Below, piece after piece: positions 1 through 8,449 of a DNA stretch of 64,000 bases. Position numbers and translations under genes: made by a program. The notes beneath the pieces are model-generated. The model had not been told where the DNA came from and made no database searches. It saw nothing but the letters and a program-made list of their open reading frames with translations. Each line of letters opens with the position of its first letter. The stretch's first letter is position 1. Origin of the DNA: Thiomicrorhabdus sp041583835 (GTDB taxonomy: Bacteria > Pseudomonadota > Gammaproteobacteria > Thiomicrospirales > Thiomicrospiraceae); the NCBI RefSeq assembly GCF_041583835.1, contig NZ_JBFHFC010000001.1, positions 176,392-240,391 on the forward strand. The letters are read 5' to 3'.

Positions 1-875
1 CGTCGCCAGACACCCTGAAAACGCCATTCAAAAATTACTAAGCCCAAAATCACCAAAGCCGTTCCAAACCATACCGTTGCATTTAATACCTCGTGATTCA
101 GCCAATGGCCTAATAACAAAGCAAACACCGGAGTAATTACCGGAATCAATGCGACCTTGATCGCCTCAACATTTTTCAATAGATAGAAATACAATAAGAA
201 ACCACCGACCGATCCGATCGAAGCCGCATAAATAATCGCGGAACTTTCACGAAGTCCGATATCAGGCCAATGAAACAAGGTTCCTGGCGCAATCAAAAAC
301 TGACCGACAACCGTCACCCATAAAGCGCCGACAACCACATGAACGGCCGATAATTGATGATTAAGACGTTTGACTAGCACCGTGCCATAAGAATGGAAAA
401 CAACCGAAAGCATCGCCACTAAAATGGCGATAACCTGCATTTGTACATATTGCTGTTTTAGGTTGGGAGTAAAGATAACCAGCAATCCGGCCAAGCTGAT
501 CAACACGCCCAACGATTTTTTCAACGTTAGACGGCTATTCGGCAAACAGTAGTGCGCCATAATGCCGGTCACCACAGGAGTTAATGCAAATAAAATCGCA
601 ATCCAACCGGACGGCAGATATTGAGATGCCCAGTACATCGACGTCATACCGCCTAAAATAGGAATGCTCGCAGCCAGATAAACCTTGATATCCGGCCATG
701 AAAATGAAAATCGCTGTTTTGACCACCACCATAAGATTGGCAGAATTAATAGGGCGGCCAATGCAGTACGCGCCGCTACACCAAATAACCAATCGGTTTC
801 GCCGCTCCATTTGATCGCAAGCGGCGTAGTGGTCCAAATTATGACGATAGAAATATAGGCAAGGATGATTTTCAT
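1..875 (-). CDS. EamA/DMT-family transporter, cut at 3' end
   Basis: Integral membrane exporter of the drug/metabolite transporter superfamily; the substrate cannot be told from sequence. I read the frame from the ATG at 875-873 to the window edge: about 291 codons without a stop. The protein starts MKIILAYISIVIIWTTTPLA and shows the two tandem EamA halves with about ten hydrophobic helices, including the typical GGMTSMYWASQYLPSGWIA region in the first half and GSVGGFLLYFYLLKNVEA in the second. Family members are 290-300 residues, so only the last few residues should be missing. A longer-looking open frame inside 535-885 is only a shadow. It lies upstream of nothing else on this strand; the next gene (asparaginase) ends 65 bases before its start. 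Confidence 0.9.
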   Translation of the reverse strand, partial: MKIILAYISIVIIWTTTPLAIKWSGETDWLFGVAARTALAALLILPILWWWSKQRFSFSWPDIKVYLAASIPILGGMTSMYWASQYLPSGWIAILFALTPVVTGIMAHYCLPNSRLTLKKSLGVLISLAGLLVIFTPNLKQQYVQMQVIAILVAMLSVVFHSYGTVLVKRLNHQLSAVHVVVGALWVTVVGQFLIAPGTLFHWPDIGLRESSAIIYAASIGSVGGFLLYFYLLKNVEAIKVALIPVITPVFALLLGHWLNHEVLNATVWFGTALVILGLVIFEWRFQGVWR

Positions 876-940
876 TAATCAACAACTACGAAAGCGACAA
901 TAAACATGTCTGAAAGGTGACCGGTTTTCACTGCAATCAA

Positions 941-1456
941 TTAACGGGATTCAAATAAACCGGCTGAGCGATTTTTTTGTACCTGATCGGCGCGGAATAA
1001 GTGGCCGTTCATACAGATAAAAACACCGGCTTGAGCGGTTTGCACCGCCATTAAAGCGGCGCCCAAGTTAAAGGCGGCATCGGATTTCCCAAGCTTGTAA
1101 GGACGCATGGCTCCGGTCAATACAATGGTCTTATCCACCAAGTCCGGATTGGCCAGCAAGCAAAGAGCCGTCTCGACCATGGTATCGGTACCGTGGGTAA
1201 TCACGATTTTAGCGCATGCAGAATCTTGACAGGCTTGACTGATTTTTTCGCGATCATTTTGATCCATCTGCAAACTGTCTTTTTGCATCAATACGTCCAC
1301 CGTTATCGGCAGGGTACTGTTGGCTTCGGAGAGCAATTCGGGAATGTGGGTCGCAGGAAAGATCAATTCGCCTAGAACGGCATCATAATCTTTATCGATG
1401 GTGCCGCCGCTGATGAATAATTGAATCTCTTCTTTACCGGAAAAGATCGGGCTCAT
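941..1456 (-). CDS. Short (single-domain) asparaginase-family protein
   Basis: 171 residues with the N-terminal catalytic domain of L-asparaginase/Glu-tRNA amidotransferase-type amidases. Seen: the first catalytic threonine motif ISGGTIDK (Thr19), the second motif THGTDTMVETA around residue 87-97, and a TGAMRPYKLGKSDAAFNLGAAL-like core. Classical asparaginases are about 330 residues with a C-terminal domain that completes the active site of a neighbouring subunit; that domain is absent. Short asparaginase-domain proteins do occur in gammaproteobacteria, so this is probably a normal member, not a pseudogene: the frame is clean and it is coupled by an ATGA overlap to the LexA-like gene upstream. 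The substrate is uncertain. Confidence 0.85.
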   Translation of the reverse strand: MSPIFSGKEEIQLFISGGTIDKDYDAVLGELIFPATHIPELLSEANSTLPITVDVLMQKDSLQMDQNDREKISQACQDSACAKIVITHGTDTMVETALCLLANPDLVDKTIVLTGAMRPYKLGKSDAAFNLGAALMAVQTAQAGVFICMNGHLFRADQVQKNRSAGLFESR

Positions 1457-1914
1457 GGCTGTCTCAAAATCCCGGTAACGATACCTAAAATCTCGATTTC
1501 TTCGTTACGTAGAATGATCGGTTCCATATCCGGATTGGCAGGCTGCAAACGTACACCGCTTTTTTCGATATACAATTTTTTCATGGTCACTTCTTCATTA
1601 TTGATTCGAACCACCACCGATTCGCCGTTTTCGGCATTGGAGCGACGTTCGATAATGACAATATCCCCGTCTTCGATATTCTCTTCGATCATCGAATTAC
1701 CTTTGACGCGTAATGCAAAAGTCTCTTTCTTAACCATTGCGGAAGGAACCGACACCGTATCGTAATCCAGTTCCATTTGAATCGGTTCACCGGCAGACGT
1801 CCACCCCAACAAAGGAATTTCCACAAAATCCTCTTCGACCAACTCCACAGGATCCGTCGGATGAAGATGCAGCTTTTGGTTACGCGTCGGAATCAAATAG
1901 GCTAGATTACTCAT
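1453..1914 (-). CDS. HTH-less LexA-like S24 peptidase-fold protein
   Basis: 153 residues. It carries the LexA/UmuD self-cleaving fold: cleavage dipeptide Ala41-Gly42 in TSAGEP, nucleophile Ser74 in VKGNSMIEENIEDGD, and general-base Lys112 in EVTMKKLY. The Ser-Lys spacing is 38, as in LexA within one residue. Only about 40 residues precede the cleavage site, so the LexA winged-helix DNA-binding domain is missing; architecture is closer to UmuD, but no umuC follows. Start chosen at ATG 1914 because GAGGTG lies 5 bases upstream; a TTG at 1926 is in frame. The stop overlaps the asparaginase start (ATGA), implying co-translation. Role unknown: possibly a RecA-responsive or protein-protein regulator. 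Residues are seen; function is inferred. Confidence 0.85.
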   Translation of the reverse strand: MSNLAYLIPTRNQKLHLHPTDPVELVEEDFVEIPLLGWTSAGEPIQMELDYDTVSVPSAMVKKETFALRVKGNSMIEENIEDGDIVIIERRSNAENGESVVVRINNEEVTMKKLYIEKSGVRLQPANPDMEPIILRNEEIEILGIVTGILRQP

Positions 1915-1942
1915 ACAGCACCTCAATTTTCAATTGAAAGAA

Positions 1943-2242
1943 TTATGGTAAAACTTTTTTAAACGGCTTAACAATGACCTTCTCATAAACGCCGGCCTCT
2001 AAATAAGGATCGGCATTAGCCCATTGCTGCGCTTGTTCCAAAGAATCGAATTCAGCAACGATTAAACTGCCGCTAAATCCGGCTTCACCCGGATCATTAT
2101 TATCTACAGCTGGGTTTGGGCCAGCCAAAATCAATTTACCCGCCTCATTTAAAGCCGTTAAACGGGCAATATGGGCAGGGCGGGCCTGTTGTCTCAAAGG
2201 CAGGCTATTTTCAACATCAAATGCATAAATCGAATAAAGCAT
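1943..2242 (-). CDS. yciI: YciI family protein
   Basis: 99 residues, a small ferredoxin-like-fold protein of the YciI/YCII family. Seen: the N-terminal LYSIYAFDVENSLPLR strand, the conserved RPAHIARL histidine segment, LNEAGKLILAGP, and the C-terminal WANADPYLEAGVYEKVIVKPF. The family contains a conserved His-Asp pair proposed to be catalytic; the cellular role is not established. AAGGAAA precedes the ATG. It sits between the LexA-like gene and yciB, and yciI-yciB adjacency is common in gammaproteobacteria, so it likely shares a transcript with yciB (39-base gap). Confidence 0.9.
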   Translation of the reverse strand: MLYSIYAFDVENSLPLRQQARPAHIARLTALNEAGKLILAGPNPAVDNNDPGEAGFSGSLIVAEFDSLEQAQQWANADPYLEAGVYEKVIVKPFKKVLP

Positions 2243-2280
2243 GAAATATTTCCTTTTTATTCTGCGTAGCAGAGCTTTAC

Positions 2281-2913
2281 TTATCTCTTATTGTTACCGG
2301 AAACTTCGTCTTCCTTATCGACAGACGACATATCGTGGGTGACTTCACCGCCATCCAGCAACTTATCGGCTTCGGCTTCGGAATCCGATTCTTGGATATA
2401 GCGACTGATATAAAGACCTTGCAACAAGATGAAGACAATGGTCATCCCCATCAAACCAAATAGCTTGAAGTCGACCCACGTATCGGTGTCGTAATTGAAA
2501 GCGACATATAAATTGACGATACCCGAAATCAAGAAGAAAACGACCCACATCAAACTCAGTCTTGTCCAGATCGCATCAGGCAAATGTATCGCCTGATCCA
2601 TCATTCGGCGGATAATCGGTTTATTGCCGATAAAGTGACTGCCCAAAAACACCAGCGCAAAGCCCCAGTTGACGATCGTCGGCTTCCACTTAATAAAATC
2701 CTCGTCCTGAAGCGCCAGCGTGAGTCCACCCAATACCAAAATCAATACCAGCGTGATCACATGCATTTTTTCAATGCGCTTATGTTTGAGGAACACATAA
2801 CCGACTTGGAGAATGGTGGCGACAATGATCACCGCCGTTGCGACATAGATGTCATACATCTTATACGCGATAAAAAAGAGAACGACGGGGAATAAATCGA
2901 ATAGTAGTTTCAT
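2281..2913 (-). CDS. yciB: YciB inner-membrane protein (septation protein A family)
   Basis: 210 residues with about five membrane helices. The N-terminus MKLLFDLFPVVLFFIAYKM is the signature of YciB (IspA/IspZ, 'septation protein A'), and the internal WGFALVFLGSHFIGNKPI and W.RLSLMWVVFFLISGIVNLYVAF segments match the family. Members interact with cell-envelope and division machinery in E. coli and Shigella. The C-terminal 35 residues form a charged cytoplasmic tail rich in Asp/Glu, longer than in E. coli YciB (179 residues). First gene of the minus-strand yciB-yciI group; divergent from rnm across about 190 bases. Confidence 0.92.
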   Translation of the reverse strand: MKLLFDLFPVVLFFIAYKMYDIYVATAVIIVATILQVGYVFLKHKRIEKMHVITLVLILVLGGLTLALQDEDFIKWKPTIVNWGFALVFLGSHFIGNKPIIRRMMDQAIHLPDAIWTRLSLMWVVFFLISGIVNLYVAFNYDTDTWVDFKLFGLMGMTIVFILLQGLYISRYIQESDSEAEADKLLDGGEVTHDMSSVDKEDEVSGNNKR

Positions 2914-3107
2914 GAATACTTTTATTTTATTTGTGTTAAGTTAATTCAGTCGATTGCTTAAACCGATTGCTGAACATATTATCGAACATAATTCGAAACG
3001 TTAATTATCCACGATTCTAGCCGCGTTTGGAGCAGATTAAAAGCAAAGACAAAAACATTCCTAAAATTTATTTTACAGTCGCAAAGAAAGTAGTCCTGAA
3101 TCCCCTT

Positions 3108-3965
3108 ATGAAAGTCGATTTCCATTGTCACACCACGGCCTCCGACGGCGCCCTTAAACCCCAACAGCTGATAGATCTTGCAGTTCAATACGATGTTGCC
3201 ACTTTGGCAATCACCGATCATGACACCACGCAGGGTTACAGCGACGCTTTAGAATACGCTAGCCAAAAAAACATCCGGCTTATTAGTGGTGTCGAGGCTT
3301 CGTGTGACTGGCAAGGACACACTATCCATATCGTCGGTTTGGATTTCGATCACGATCACCCGACATTGCAGAACGGCTTACGAAACATCCGTCATTTACG
3401 ACAACAACGTGCCGACGCGATGATCGAAAAACTCTCATCCCGTCCCAATTTCAGCAAACTCGATCTGGCTGCATTATTAGCTGAGCAGGTACAGGACGGC
3501 GTAGTCGGAAGGGGACATTTCGCGCAACTCTTAATCCAACAGAATTACGTCAAAAATTCACAACAAGCCTTTGATAAGTATCTAAAAAAAGGACGCGTCG
3601 GTTACGTAAAAAGTGAATGGCCGGAACTGGTTGAAGTAGTGAATTGGATTAAACAGGCCAATGGTATTGCCGTCATCGCGCATCCGAGCATCTACAAGTT
3701 CACCAGCCGAAAATTAAACCGCCTCATAGAGGATTTCATTGCCGCCGGAGGACGTGGGATTGAAGTCGTTAATCAACCTCGACCGTCTTCCGAAATCATC
3801 GGCATGGCTGAACGCGCCCAGCGCTACGAACTATTGGCTTCCGTCGGCTCGGATTTTCATCGCCCCGAGCACAATTGGCGTGGCCTAGGATGGTTAGCGC
3901 CTTTGCCTGATCAATGCCGACCGGTTTGGGAACATTTCAGAAATCCGCTAAAGACTCTATCCTAA
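3108..3965 (+). CDS. rnm: RNase AM, PHP-domain 5'-3' exoribonuclease
   Basis: 285 residues from the ATG at 3108, matching E. coli YciV/TrpH (293 residues), now known as RNase AM, which trims 5' ends of rRNAs and degrades short oligonucleotides. PHP metal-binding motifs are all visible: MKVDFHCHTTASDG at the N-terminus, ITDHDT near 45, GVEAS near 70, GRGHFAQLL, IAHPSIYKF near 205 and GSDFHRP near 255. An in-frame start at 3027 exists, but the 27 extra residues are not family-like, so 3108 is preferred. It is followed 160 bases later by yciO, the same order as in E. coli (yciV-yciO). Confidence 0.93.
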   Translation: MKVDFHCHTTASDGALKPQQLIDLAVQYDVATLAITDHDTTQGYSDALEYASQKNIRLISGVEASCDWQGHTIHIVGLDFDHDHPTLQNGLRNIRHLRQQRADAMIEKLSSRPNFSKLDLAALLAEQVQDGVVGRGHFAQLLIQQNYVKNSQQAFDKYLKKGRVGYVKSEWPELVEVVNWIKQANGIAVIAHPSIYKFTSRKLNRLIEDFIAAGGRGIEVVNQPRPSSEIIGMAERAQRYELLASVGSDFHRPEHNWRGLGWLAPLPDQCRPVWEHFRNPLKTLS

Positions 3966-4124
3966 CCCCCTTTTTTAAATCGACAGTCATTTTCACACCG
4001 GTTTACGCACGCACGTACTCAACAGTAAGTGCTATAATAGCGCTCAATGATAATTGCGAAGCGGTGTTCAAAAGACGCTTCTTCCAAACTTAGTCAGCTT
4101 TTAACAACGAGTATAAACATTACC

Positions 4125-4748
4125 GTGCGCAAAGAGTGTCAATATATTTCCGTCCATCCCGACAACCCTCAACCTAGACTACTTCAACAAGTCGTTGAAA
4201 TACTTGAAAAAGGTGGGGTTATCGCCTATCCGACAGAATCCGGATATGCATTAGGCTGCCTACTTGATAATAGCGAGGGAGCGAAACGCATTCGTGCGAT
4301 CCGTGGTGTAGGGGAAGATCACAACCTGACTTTGGTTTGCCGCGATTTAAGCAATCTGTCCGAATATGCAAAAGTCGGAAATACTCAATTCCGTTATTTA
4401 AAAAGCTACTTACCCGGACCTTACACCTTTATCCTCCCGGCCAGCCGTGAAGTACCAAGGCGCCTGCAAAGCCCCAAAAGAAAAACCATCGGTCTTCGAG
4501 TCACCCCCAATACGGTAGCCAATGCACTGCTTTCTTATTTTGATAAGCCGCTATTAAGTTCTACCTTGATTAAAACCGGTGAGGAACATCCTATGACCGA
4601 TGGCTGGACAATTCGCGAAGATTTCGGACATGCTTTAGATGCTGTTTTAGACGGTGGTTTCAGCGGTTTCGAACCCACCACCATTATCGATTTCACCGAT
4701 GAAGAACCTATTCTGGTCCGCCAAGGACAAGGAGCTTTTGACGCATGA
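4125..4748 (+). CDS. yciO: YciO, Sua5/YrdC-like protein
   Basis: Sua5/YciO/YrdC fold; family members bind RNA and ATP and the TsaC branch makes threonylcarbamoyl-AMP. Homology to E. coli YciO is obvious: SVHPDNPQPRL, GGVIAYPTESGYALGC, LTLVCRDLSNLSEYA, PGPYTFIL, KRKTIGLRV and IIDFTDEEPILVRQGQG. A GTG at 4125 gives 207 residues (E. coli 206). An ATG at 4047 is also in frame but lies 9 bases after a TATAAT at 4033-4038, so it would be nearly leaderless and adds non-conserved residues. Gene order rnm-yciO-(M50)-rluB also argues for YciO rather than TsaC. Its stop overlaps the next start (ATGA at 4745). Confidence 0.9.
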   Translation: MRKECQYISVHPDNPQPRLLQQVVEILEKGGVIAYPTESGYALGCLLDNSEGAKRIRAIRGVGEDHNLTLVCRDLSNLSEYAKVGNTQFRYLKSYLPGPYTFILPASREVPRRLQSPKRKTIGLRVTPNTVANALLSYFDKPLLSSTLIKTGEEHPMTDGWTIREDFGHALDAVLDGGFSGFEPTTIIDFTDEEPILVRQGQGAFDA

Positions 4749-5401
4749 ACGAACTCACCCTCATTCAAAAAATCGCCGTATGGGCCTTACCGGTTATTTT
4801 CGCAATTACGGTTCACGAAGTGGCGCATGGGTGGGCGGCTTCAAAATTCGGGGATCAATCTGCCCGTATGCTTGGGCGTTTAACACTTAATCCGATTAAG
4901 CATATCGATCCGATTGGTACGATCGTCGTCCCTTTAGCGTTACTAATGCTTGGCGGATTCATCTTCGGATGGGCTAAGCCGGTTCCGGTCAATGCGCGCA
5001 ATTTCAAACGCCCTCGTCACGACATGGCTTGGGTTGCCATGGCAGGACCGTTCTCCAATCTAATCATGGCAATCCTATGGGCGATCGTCATCAAAATTGG
5101 CGTAACCATACAGAGCTCCGTGCCGGAAGTAGGTTTATTTTTAACCTATAGCGGCCTGGCGGGAGTCAGCATCAACCTTATTCTATTGGTGCTTAACTTA
5201 TTACCCATTCCGCCTTTAGACGGCAGTCACGTCGTTTCCGCACTACTTTCTCCACGTTTGGCGTGGCAATACAACCGCATAGCGCCTTTCGGTTTTATCA
5301 TTCTAATCGTATTGATGGTGATGGGGCTTTTGACGCCGATATTGATTGGGCCGTATACCTTTATTCAGCAATTAATTTATAGCCTAGTGGGTCTCCACTA
5401 A
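4745..5401 (+). CDS. Site-2 protease family (M50) membrane metalloprotease
   Basis: 218 residues, polytopic. Zinc-binding HEVAH (HExxH) lies in the second helix near residue 24-28, and the second ligand motif is seen as LNLLPIPPLDGSH near 152-164. It lacks PDZ domains and is of the small YwhC/'peptidase M50' class, whose substrates are mostly unknown. FGWAKPVPVN, typical of this subfamily, is present near residue 77. It overlaps yciO by 4 bases and is followed 29 bases later by rluB, so these genes are probably one transcript. The same trio with an M50 gene is common outside Enterobacteria (known context). Confidence 0.88.
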   Translation: MNELTLIQKIAVWALPVIFAITVHEVAHGWAASKFGDQSARMLGRLTLNPIKHIDPIGTIVVPLALLMLGGFIFGWAKPVPVNARNFKRPRHDMAWVAMAGPFSNLIMAILWAIVIKIGVTIQSSVPEVGLFLTYSGLAGVSINLILLVLNLLPIPPLDGSHVVSALLSPRLAWQYNRIAPFGFIILIVLMVMGLLTPILIGPYTFIQQLIYSLVGLH

Positions 5402-5430
5402 GTCATGATTTACTAATACAGAGTGTTGTT

Positions 5431-6312
5431 ATGAATCACACAACAGATGAAAAGTTACAAAAAATTCTAGCCAGAGCCGGATATGGTTCGAGACGTGCCA
5501 TTGAAACCATGATTTCTCAGGGTAAGGTTAAAGTCAACGGACGAACGGCTCAACTAGGCGACAGAGCGACGGAAAAGGATCAAATTCAAGTCAACGATCA
5601 AGCCGTTAAAGCGACCCGTTTAGCCAAGCAACCAACACAAGTCATCCTATACAATAAACCGGAAGGGCGCCTGTGTACCCGTAGCGACGAGAAGGGTCGT
5701 GATACCATCTTCACCCAACTGCCACGTATTTTTAACGGTCGCTGGATCAGTATCGGCCGTTTGGACTTGAATACCAGTGGCCTGTTGATTTTGACCAACA
5801 ACGGTGAACTGGCCAATCGCCTGGCACATCCCTCTTTTGAAGTGGAGCGCGAATACTTAGTCAGAGTCTTCGGCGAAGTACCGGATTCAGTCATCAATCA
5901 GCTTAAGGCCGGCATCGTGCTGGATGACGGTCCGGCAAAATTTGAACAGATCAGTCGCTTTAAATCCGATGACGAATCGATGAACAACTGGTTCAGGGTC
6001 ACCATCAAAGAAGGGCGCAACAGAGAAGTCCGTAGGATGTGGGAATCTCAAGGTGTTCAGGTCAGTCGCTTGCAACGCGTTCGCTACGGACAATTCCAAC
6101 TGCCTAGAAACTTGCGTAAAGGAAAAACAGAAGCTTTGACATGGAAACAGGTCAACCAGCTATTAAAGAGCGTCGATCTGCCCGAAGAACCGCGCCCGGA
6201 TCTGCGTCAAAATACAGCACCCGATAAAAAGAAGTTTGTTAAAAACTCCCGTTCCGCACAACGAGCGTTGATGGGCAAAAAACGCACGATTCACGACTTA
6301 AGCAAGTTATAA
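5431..6312 (+). CDS. rluB: 23S rRNA pseudouridine synthase RluB
   Basis: 293 residues. An N-terminal S4 RNA-binding domain (EKLQKILARAGYGSRRAIE, about residues 7-65) precedes an RsuA-family catalytic domain with the active aspartate in GRLDLNTSGLLILTNNG (near residue 112) and the EGRNREVRRM motif near 194. RluB modifies U2605 of 23S rRNA (E. coli numbering); RluE/RluF are alternatives but the length with a basic C-terminal tail (KKRTIHDLSK) and synteny with yciO favour RluB. Last gene of the operon, ending just before the terminator at 6345. Confidence 0.92.
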   Translation: MNHTTDEKLQKILARAGYGSRRAIETMISQGKVKVNGRTAQLGDRATEKDQIQVNDQAVKATRLAKQPTQVILYNKPEGRLCTRSDEKGRDTIFTQLPRIFNGRWISIGRLDLNTSGLLILTNNGELANRLAHPSFEVEREYLVRVFGEVPDSVINQLKAGIVLDDGPAKFEQISRFKSDDESMNNWFRVTIKEGRNREVRRMWESQGVQVSRLQRVRYGQFQLPRNLRKGKTEALTWKQVNQLLKSVDLPEEPRPDLRQNTAPDKKKFVKNSRSAQRALMGKKRTIHDLSKL

Positions 6313-6344
6313 CGGCATTTTTGCCATATAGATTCGCTTATAAC

Positions 6345-6388
6345 AAAAAAGCCGCGCAAGAAATTAACAATTCTTGCGCGGCTTTTTT
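6345..6388. terminator. Bidirectional intrinsic terminator after rluB
   Basis: A perfect 12-base-pair GC-rich stem (6351-6362 with 6371-6382, arm GCCGCGCAAGAA) with an 8-base loop, preceded by six A and followed by six T. It can stop rluB on the plus strand and the minus-strand gene that ends at 6449. Confidence 0.93.
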
Positions 6389-6448
6389 ACACGCTATAAA
6401 CTCAGCAAAAATCTCAATCATAGGATTGAGCCTTTTACCATTCCCTCA

Positions 6449-7066
6449 CTAATCAGCCGACGCAGCTTTTTCCGCCGTCTTCGTCACTTCGATATCCTCC
6501 ACCCAGAGAATTTCGTCCGCATTATCACCATGATCCGAACGACTTAGGGACGTTTTCCAAAACCAACCGTCTTTACCTTGAACATTTACTAGCTTTCCGA
6601 CCATATGGACAACCTCTCCGGTACGAACCGCTTTTATCTTCTCGGCAATGAATTCGTTAGAGGGAATCAAATGAACATTCGCGGTTTGAATCATTACATA
6701 ATATTTAGAAATAGGGGGAACTTTGCTATACCAGTTGTACCATCTCACACTCTGATTAAAAGTAAATTTATTCACAATTTCCTGATCGGACATTGCTTTC
6801 CAACCTAATACAAAATCAACCGGTGACAATTTAGAAGCGCGATCTAAATAATACCTCTCCTGACTAAGCACCTTGGCTTCGATTTCAAAGTCGGCGACTG
6901 CAGTGATTTCATGGTTTTTGAAATTAAACGTATCCGGATAAGCGAGATTCTGCTGTTGAGGTTCATTATATGCTTCTTCGCCTGGAGGCAACTCAACCGG
7001 AGGTACAGGTTTGAAGTAATCCCACGCAAAATATCCGAGAATGGCTAAAAGGATAATTTTTTTCAT
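6449..7066 (-). CDS. Conserved hypothetical protein with N-terminal membrane anchor
   Basis: 205 residues. The N-terminus (MKKIILLAILGYFAWDYF) is a single hydrophobic segment, followed by a proline-rich linker and a soluble domain. The domain has recognisable conserved blocks: VLSQERYYLDRASKLSPVDF, LGWKAMSD, RWYNW, the histidine of ANVHLIPS, and GKDGWFWKTSLSR followed by WVEDIEV. I recall similar proteins as widespread hypothetical genes, also in integrated elements, without a known function. The C-terminal portion (VVHMVGKLVNVQGKDGW) has a small beta-barrel look. Probably faces the periplasm. Monocistronic: bounded by the rluB terminator and by a gap of 93 bases to yqaA. Confidence 0.75.
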   Translation of the reverse strand: MKKIILLAILGYFAWDYFKPVPPVELPPGEEAYNEPQQQNLAYPDTFNFKNHEITAVADFEIEAKVLSQERYYLDRASKLSPVDFVLGWKAMSDQEIVNKFTFNQSVRWYNWYSKVPPISKYYVMIQTANVHLIPSNEFIAEKIKAVRTGEVVHMVGKLVNVQGKDGWFWKTSLSRSDHGDNADEILWVEDIEVTKTAEKAASAD

Positions 7067-7159
7067 AATTTCATTCTAATCATTACTGATTCGTTACTCA
7101 TTAAGACATCATACTAAATTACCAAACGGACCATGTATCTAAATTTCTTACTCACTTAA

Positions 7160-7591
7160 TCATCCCGCTGTAAAAACATGGAACGCACCAAGCAAAACGG
7201 CATATCTGACGCCTTTTCCTATAGAGACCAACAAAACGAACAGGACAAAATTCACCCGCATGATACCGGCAATGAACGTCAACAAGTCTCCAAAAACCGG
7301 AGCCCATGCAAACAACAATGACCATACTCCATAACGTTTAAACCAAACTTGGCTGGTCTCAAGTTTATTACCAGAGAAAGGGAACCATTTACGGTCTTGA
7401 TAGTGTAAAAAATAACGTCCTAACGCATAATTCACCACCGATCCCAAGCTATTGCCCAAGGTGGCACACAACCACAACATAAAAGGATCGTAACCCGAAG
7501 CCAGCAAACCGGTCAGCATGACTTCGGAAGCAGCGGGAAGCAATGTCGCAGCAAGGAACGAAACGGCAAATAAACCTAAATAAGCTTCCAT
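7160..7591 (-). CDS. yqaA: YqaA family membrane protein (VTT/DedA-like fold)
   Basis: 143 residues, close to E. coli YqaA (142). Seen: SFLAATLLPAASEVMLTGLL near the N-terminus, CATLGNSLGSVVNYALGR, WFKRYGVWSLLFAWAPVFGDLLTFIAG and the C-terminal helix. The glycine-rich re-entrant segments are those of the SNARE-associated/VTT family, related to DedA undecaprenyl-phosphate and lipid scramblases; YqaA's substrate is unknown. The start at 7591 is chosen because GGAG sits 4 bases upstream of that ATG; an upstream start at 7648 adds a non-conserved stretch. Divergent from rnhA. Confidence 0.88.
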   Translation of the reverse strand: MEAYLGLFAVSFLAATLLPAASEVMLTGLLASGYDPFMLWLCATLGNSLGSVVNYALGRYFLHYQDRKWFPFSGNKLETSQVWFKRYGVWSLLFAWAPVFGDLLTFIAGIMRVNFVLFVLLVSIGKGVRYAVLLGAFHVFTAG

Positions 7592-7725
7592 AAAACTCCA
7601 ATTAATAGAATAATCCGAGTAGTTCTTCAAACAAAACACCAACGACATCCGGACATCGCCTGGTATTAAACAATGAAAATTATCGATCTGTTTGATTTAC
7701 CACTTAATTTGATTAGAATGGTGGT

Positions 7726-8265
7726 ATGGGCAATTTGACCTCAAACCACTCCAACAACCTATATAACTTGAATCCCGAACCTATGCGACACCTGGCGGTA
7801 TACACCGACGGCGGCTATGTCGCGAAACAAGATATCGGCGGTTGGGGTGTCGTCATTATCGATCAAAACAATCAACATCAACGATTCTCGGGCTGGCAAC
7901 GCCACACCTCAAGTTTAGAAATGGAACTACAAGCCGCCGTGCATGCGCTTGAGCACATCCGCGAATCGTCACAAAACGACATTCCGATCCAACTGTTTAC
8001 CGACTCTAAAATCCTAATCGAAGGATTGGATTACAAAATCCGCCAATACCGGCAGCAAAAGTGGATTCATAAATCCGGTCGTCCGGTTGAATCCCGTTCG
8101 CTATGGGAGCGCTTGGAGCATCTGACGAATACTCTAAAGGTCACCGTTAAATGGGTCAAAGGCCATAAAAACACACCCGGCAACCTTATCGCAGACCAAC
8201 TCGCCAGAGAAGCGATCAACGGATTCCACTCGGTCAATAGTGAGGCGGAGGCACTTCTTGGGTAG
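7726..8265 (+). CDS. rnhA: Ribonuclease HI
   Basis: 179 residues. It degrades the RNA strand of RNA:DNA hybrids. The carboxylate set is complete: Asp28 in YTDGGY, Glu in LEMELQAA, Asp in FTDSKI, and Asp in GNLIADQLAREA; the catalytic-loop histidine is in VKGHKNTPGN. The basic handle region KIRQYRQQKWIHKSGRPVESRSLWERL is partly retained. Start uncertain: ATG 7726 gives 19 extra residues; the internal ATG at 7783 would give about 160 residues, nearer to E. coli RNase HI (155). Neither has a convincing ribosome-binding site. The 3' end overlaps the convergent slyX by 32 bases. Confidence 0.92.
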   Translation: MGNLTSNHSNNLYNLNPEPMRHLAVYTDGGYVAKQDIGGWGVVIIDQNNQHQRFSGWQRHTSSLEMELQAAVHALEHIRESSQNDIPIQLFTDSKILIEGLDYKIRQYRQQKWIHKSGRPVESRSLWERLEHLTNTLKVTVKWVKGHKNTPGNLIADQLAREAINGFHSVNSEAEALLG

Positions 8266-8449
8266 GGTCTTTGATTCCTTCTTCACGCAACGTCTTTAAA
8301 TATTCGGACAGTAAACGCAACTGAGTTTGCAGCGTCTGAATTTCTTGATGTTGTTGCGCAACCGTCTTTTGCAACGCCTCAATCACATCGTCCTGAAAAG
8401 CTTGGGTGATTTCTATGGCGTGTAATCTTTCTTGTAATTCAGAACTCAT
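8234..8449 (-). CDS. slyX: SlyX family coiled-coil protein
   Basis: 71 residues. Almost entirely a coiled coil (ERLHAIEITQAFQDDVIEAL then VAQQHQEIQTLQTQLRLL) ending in the family hallmark PPPHY. SlyX function is unknown. Its ATG overlaps the stop of the M61 peptidase gene (ATGA at 8446-8449), so it is translated with that gene, and its 3' end runs 32 bases into the convergent rnhA. Confidence 0.9.
   Translation of the reverse strand: MSSELQERLHAIEITQAFQDDVIEALQKTVAQQHQEIQTLQTQLRLLSEYLKTLREEGIKDPTQEVPPPHY

Noticed and set aside
535..885. 116-codon frame near the left edge (minus strand)
   Set aside because: It is an out-of-frame shadow; the neighbouring frame gives a full EamA transporter that runs off the window.
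941..1456. Asparaginase as a truncated pseudogene
   Set aside because: Both catalytic Thr motifs and a coupled start are intact; short asparaginase-domain proteins occur in related bacteria.
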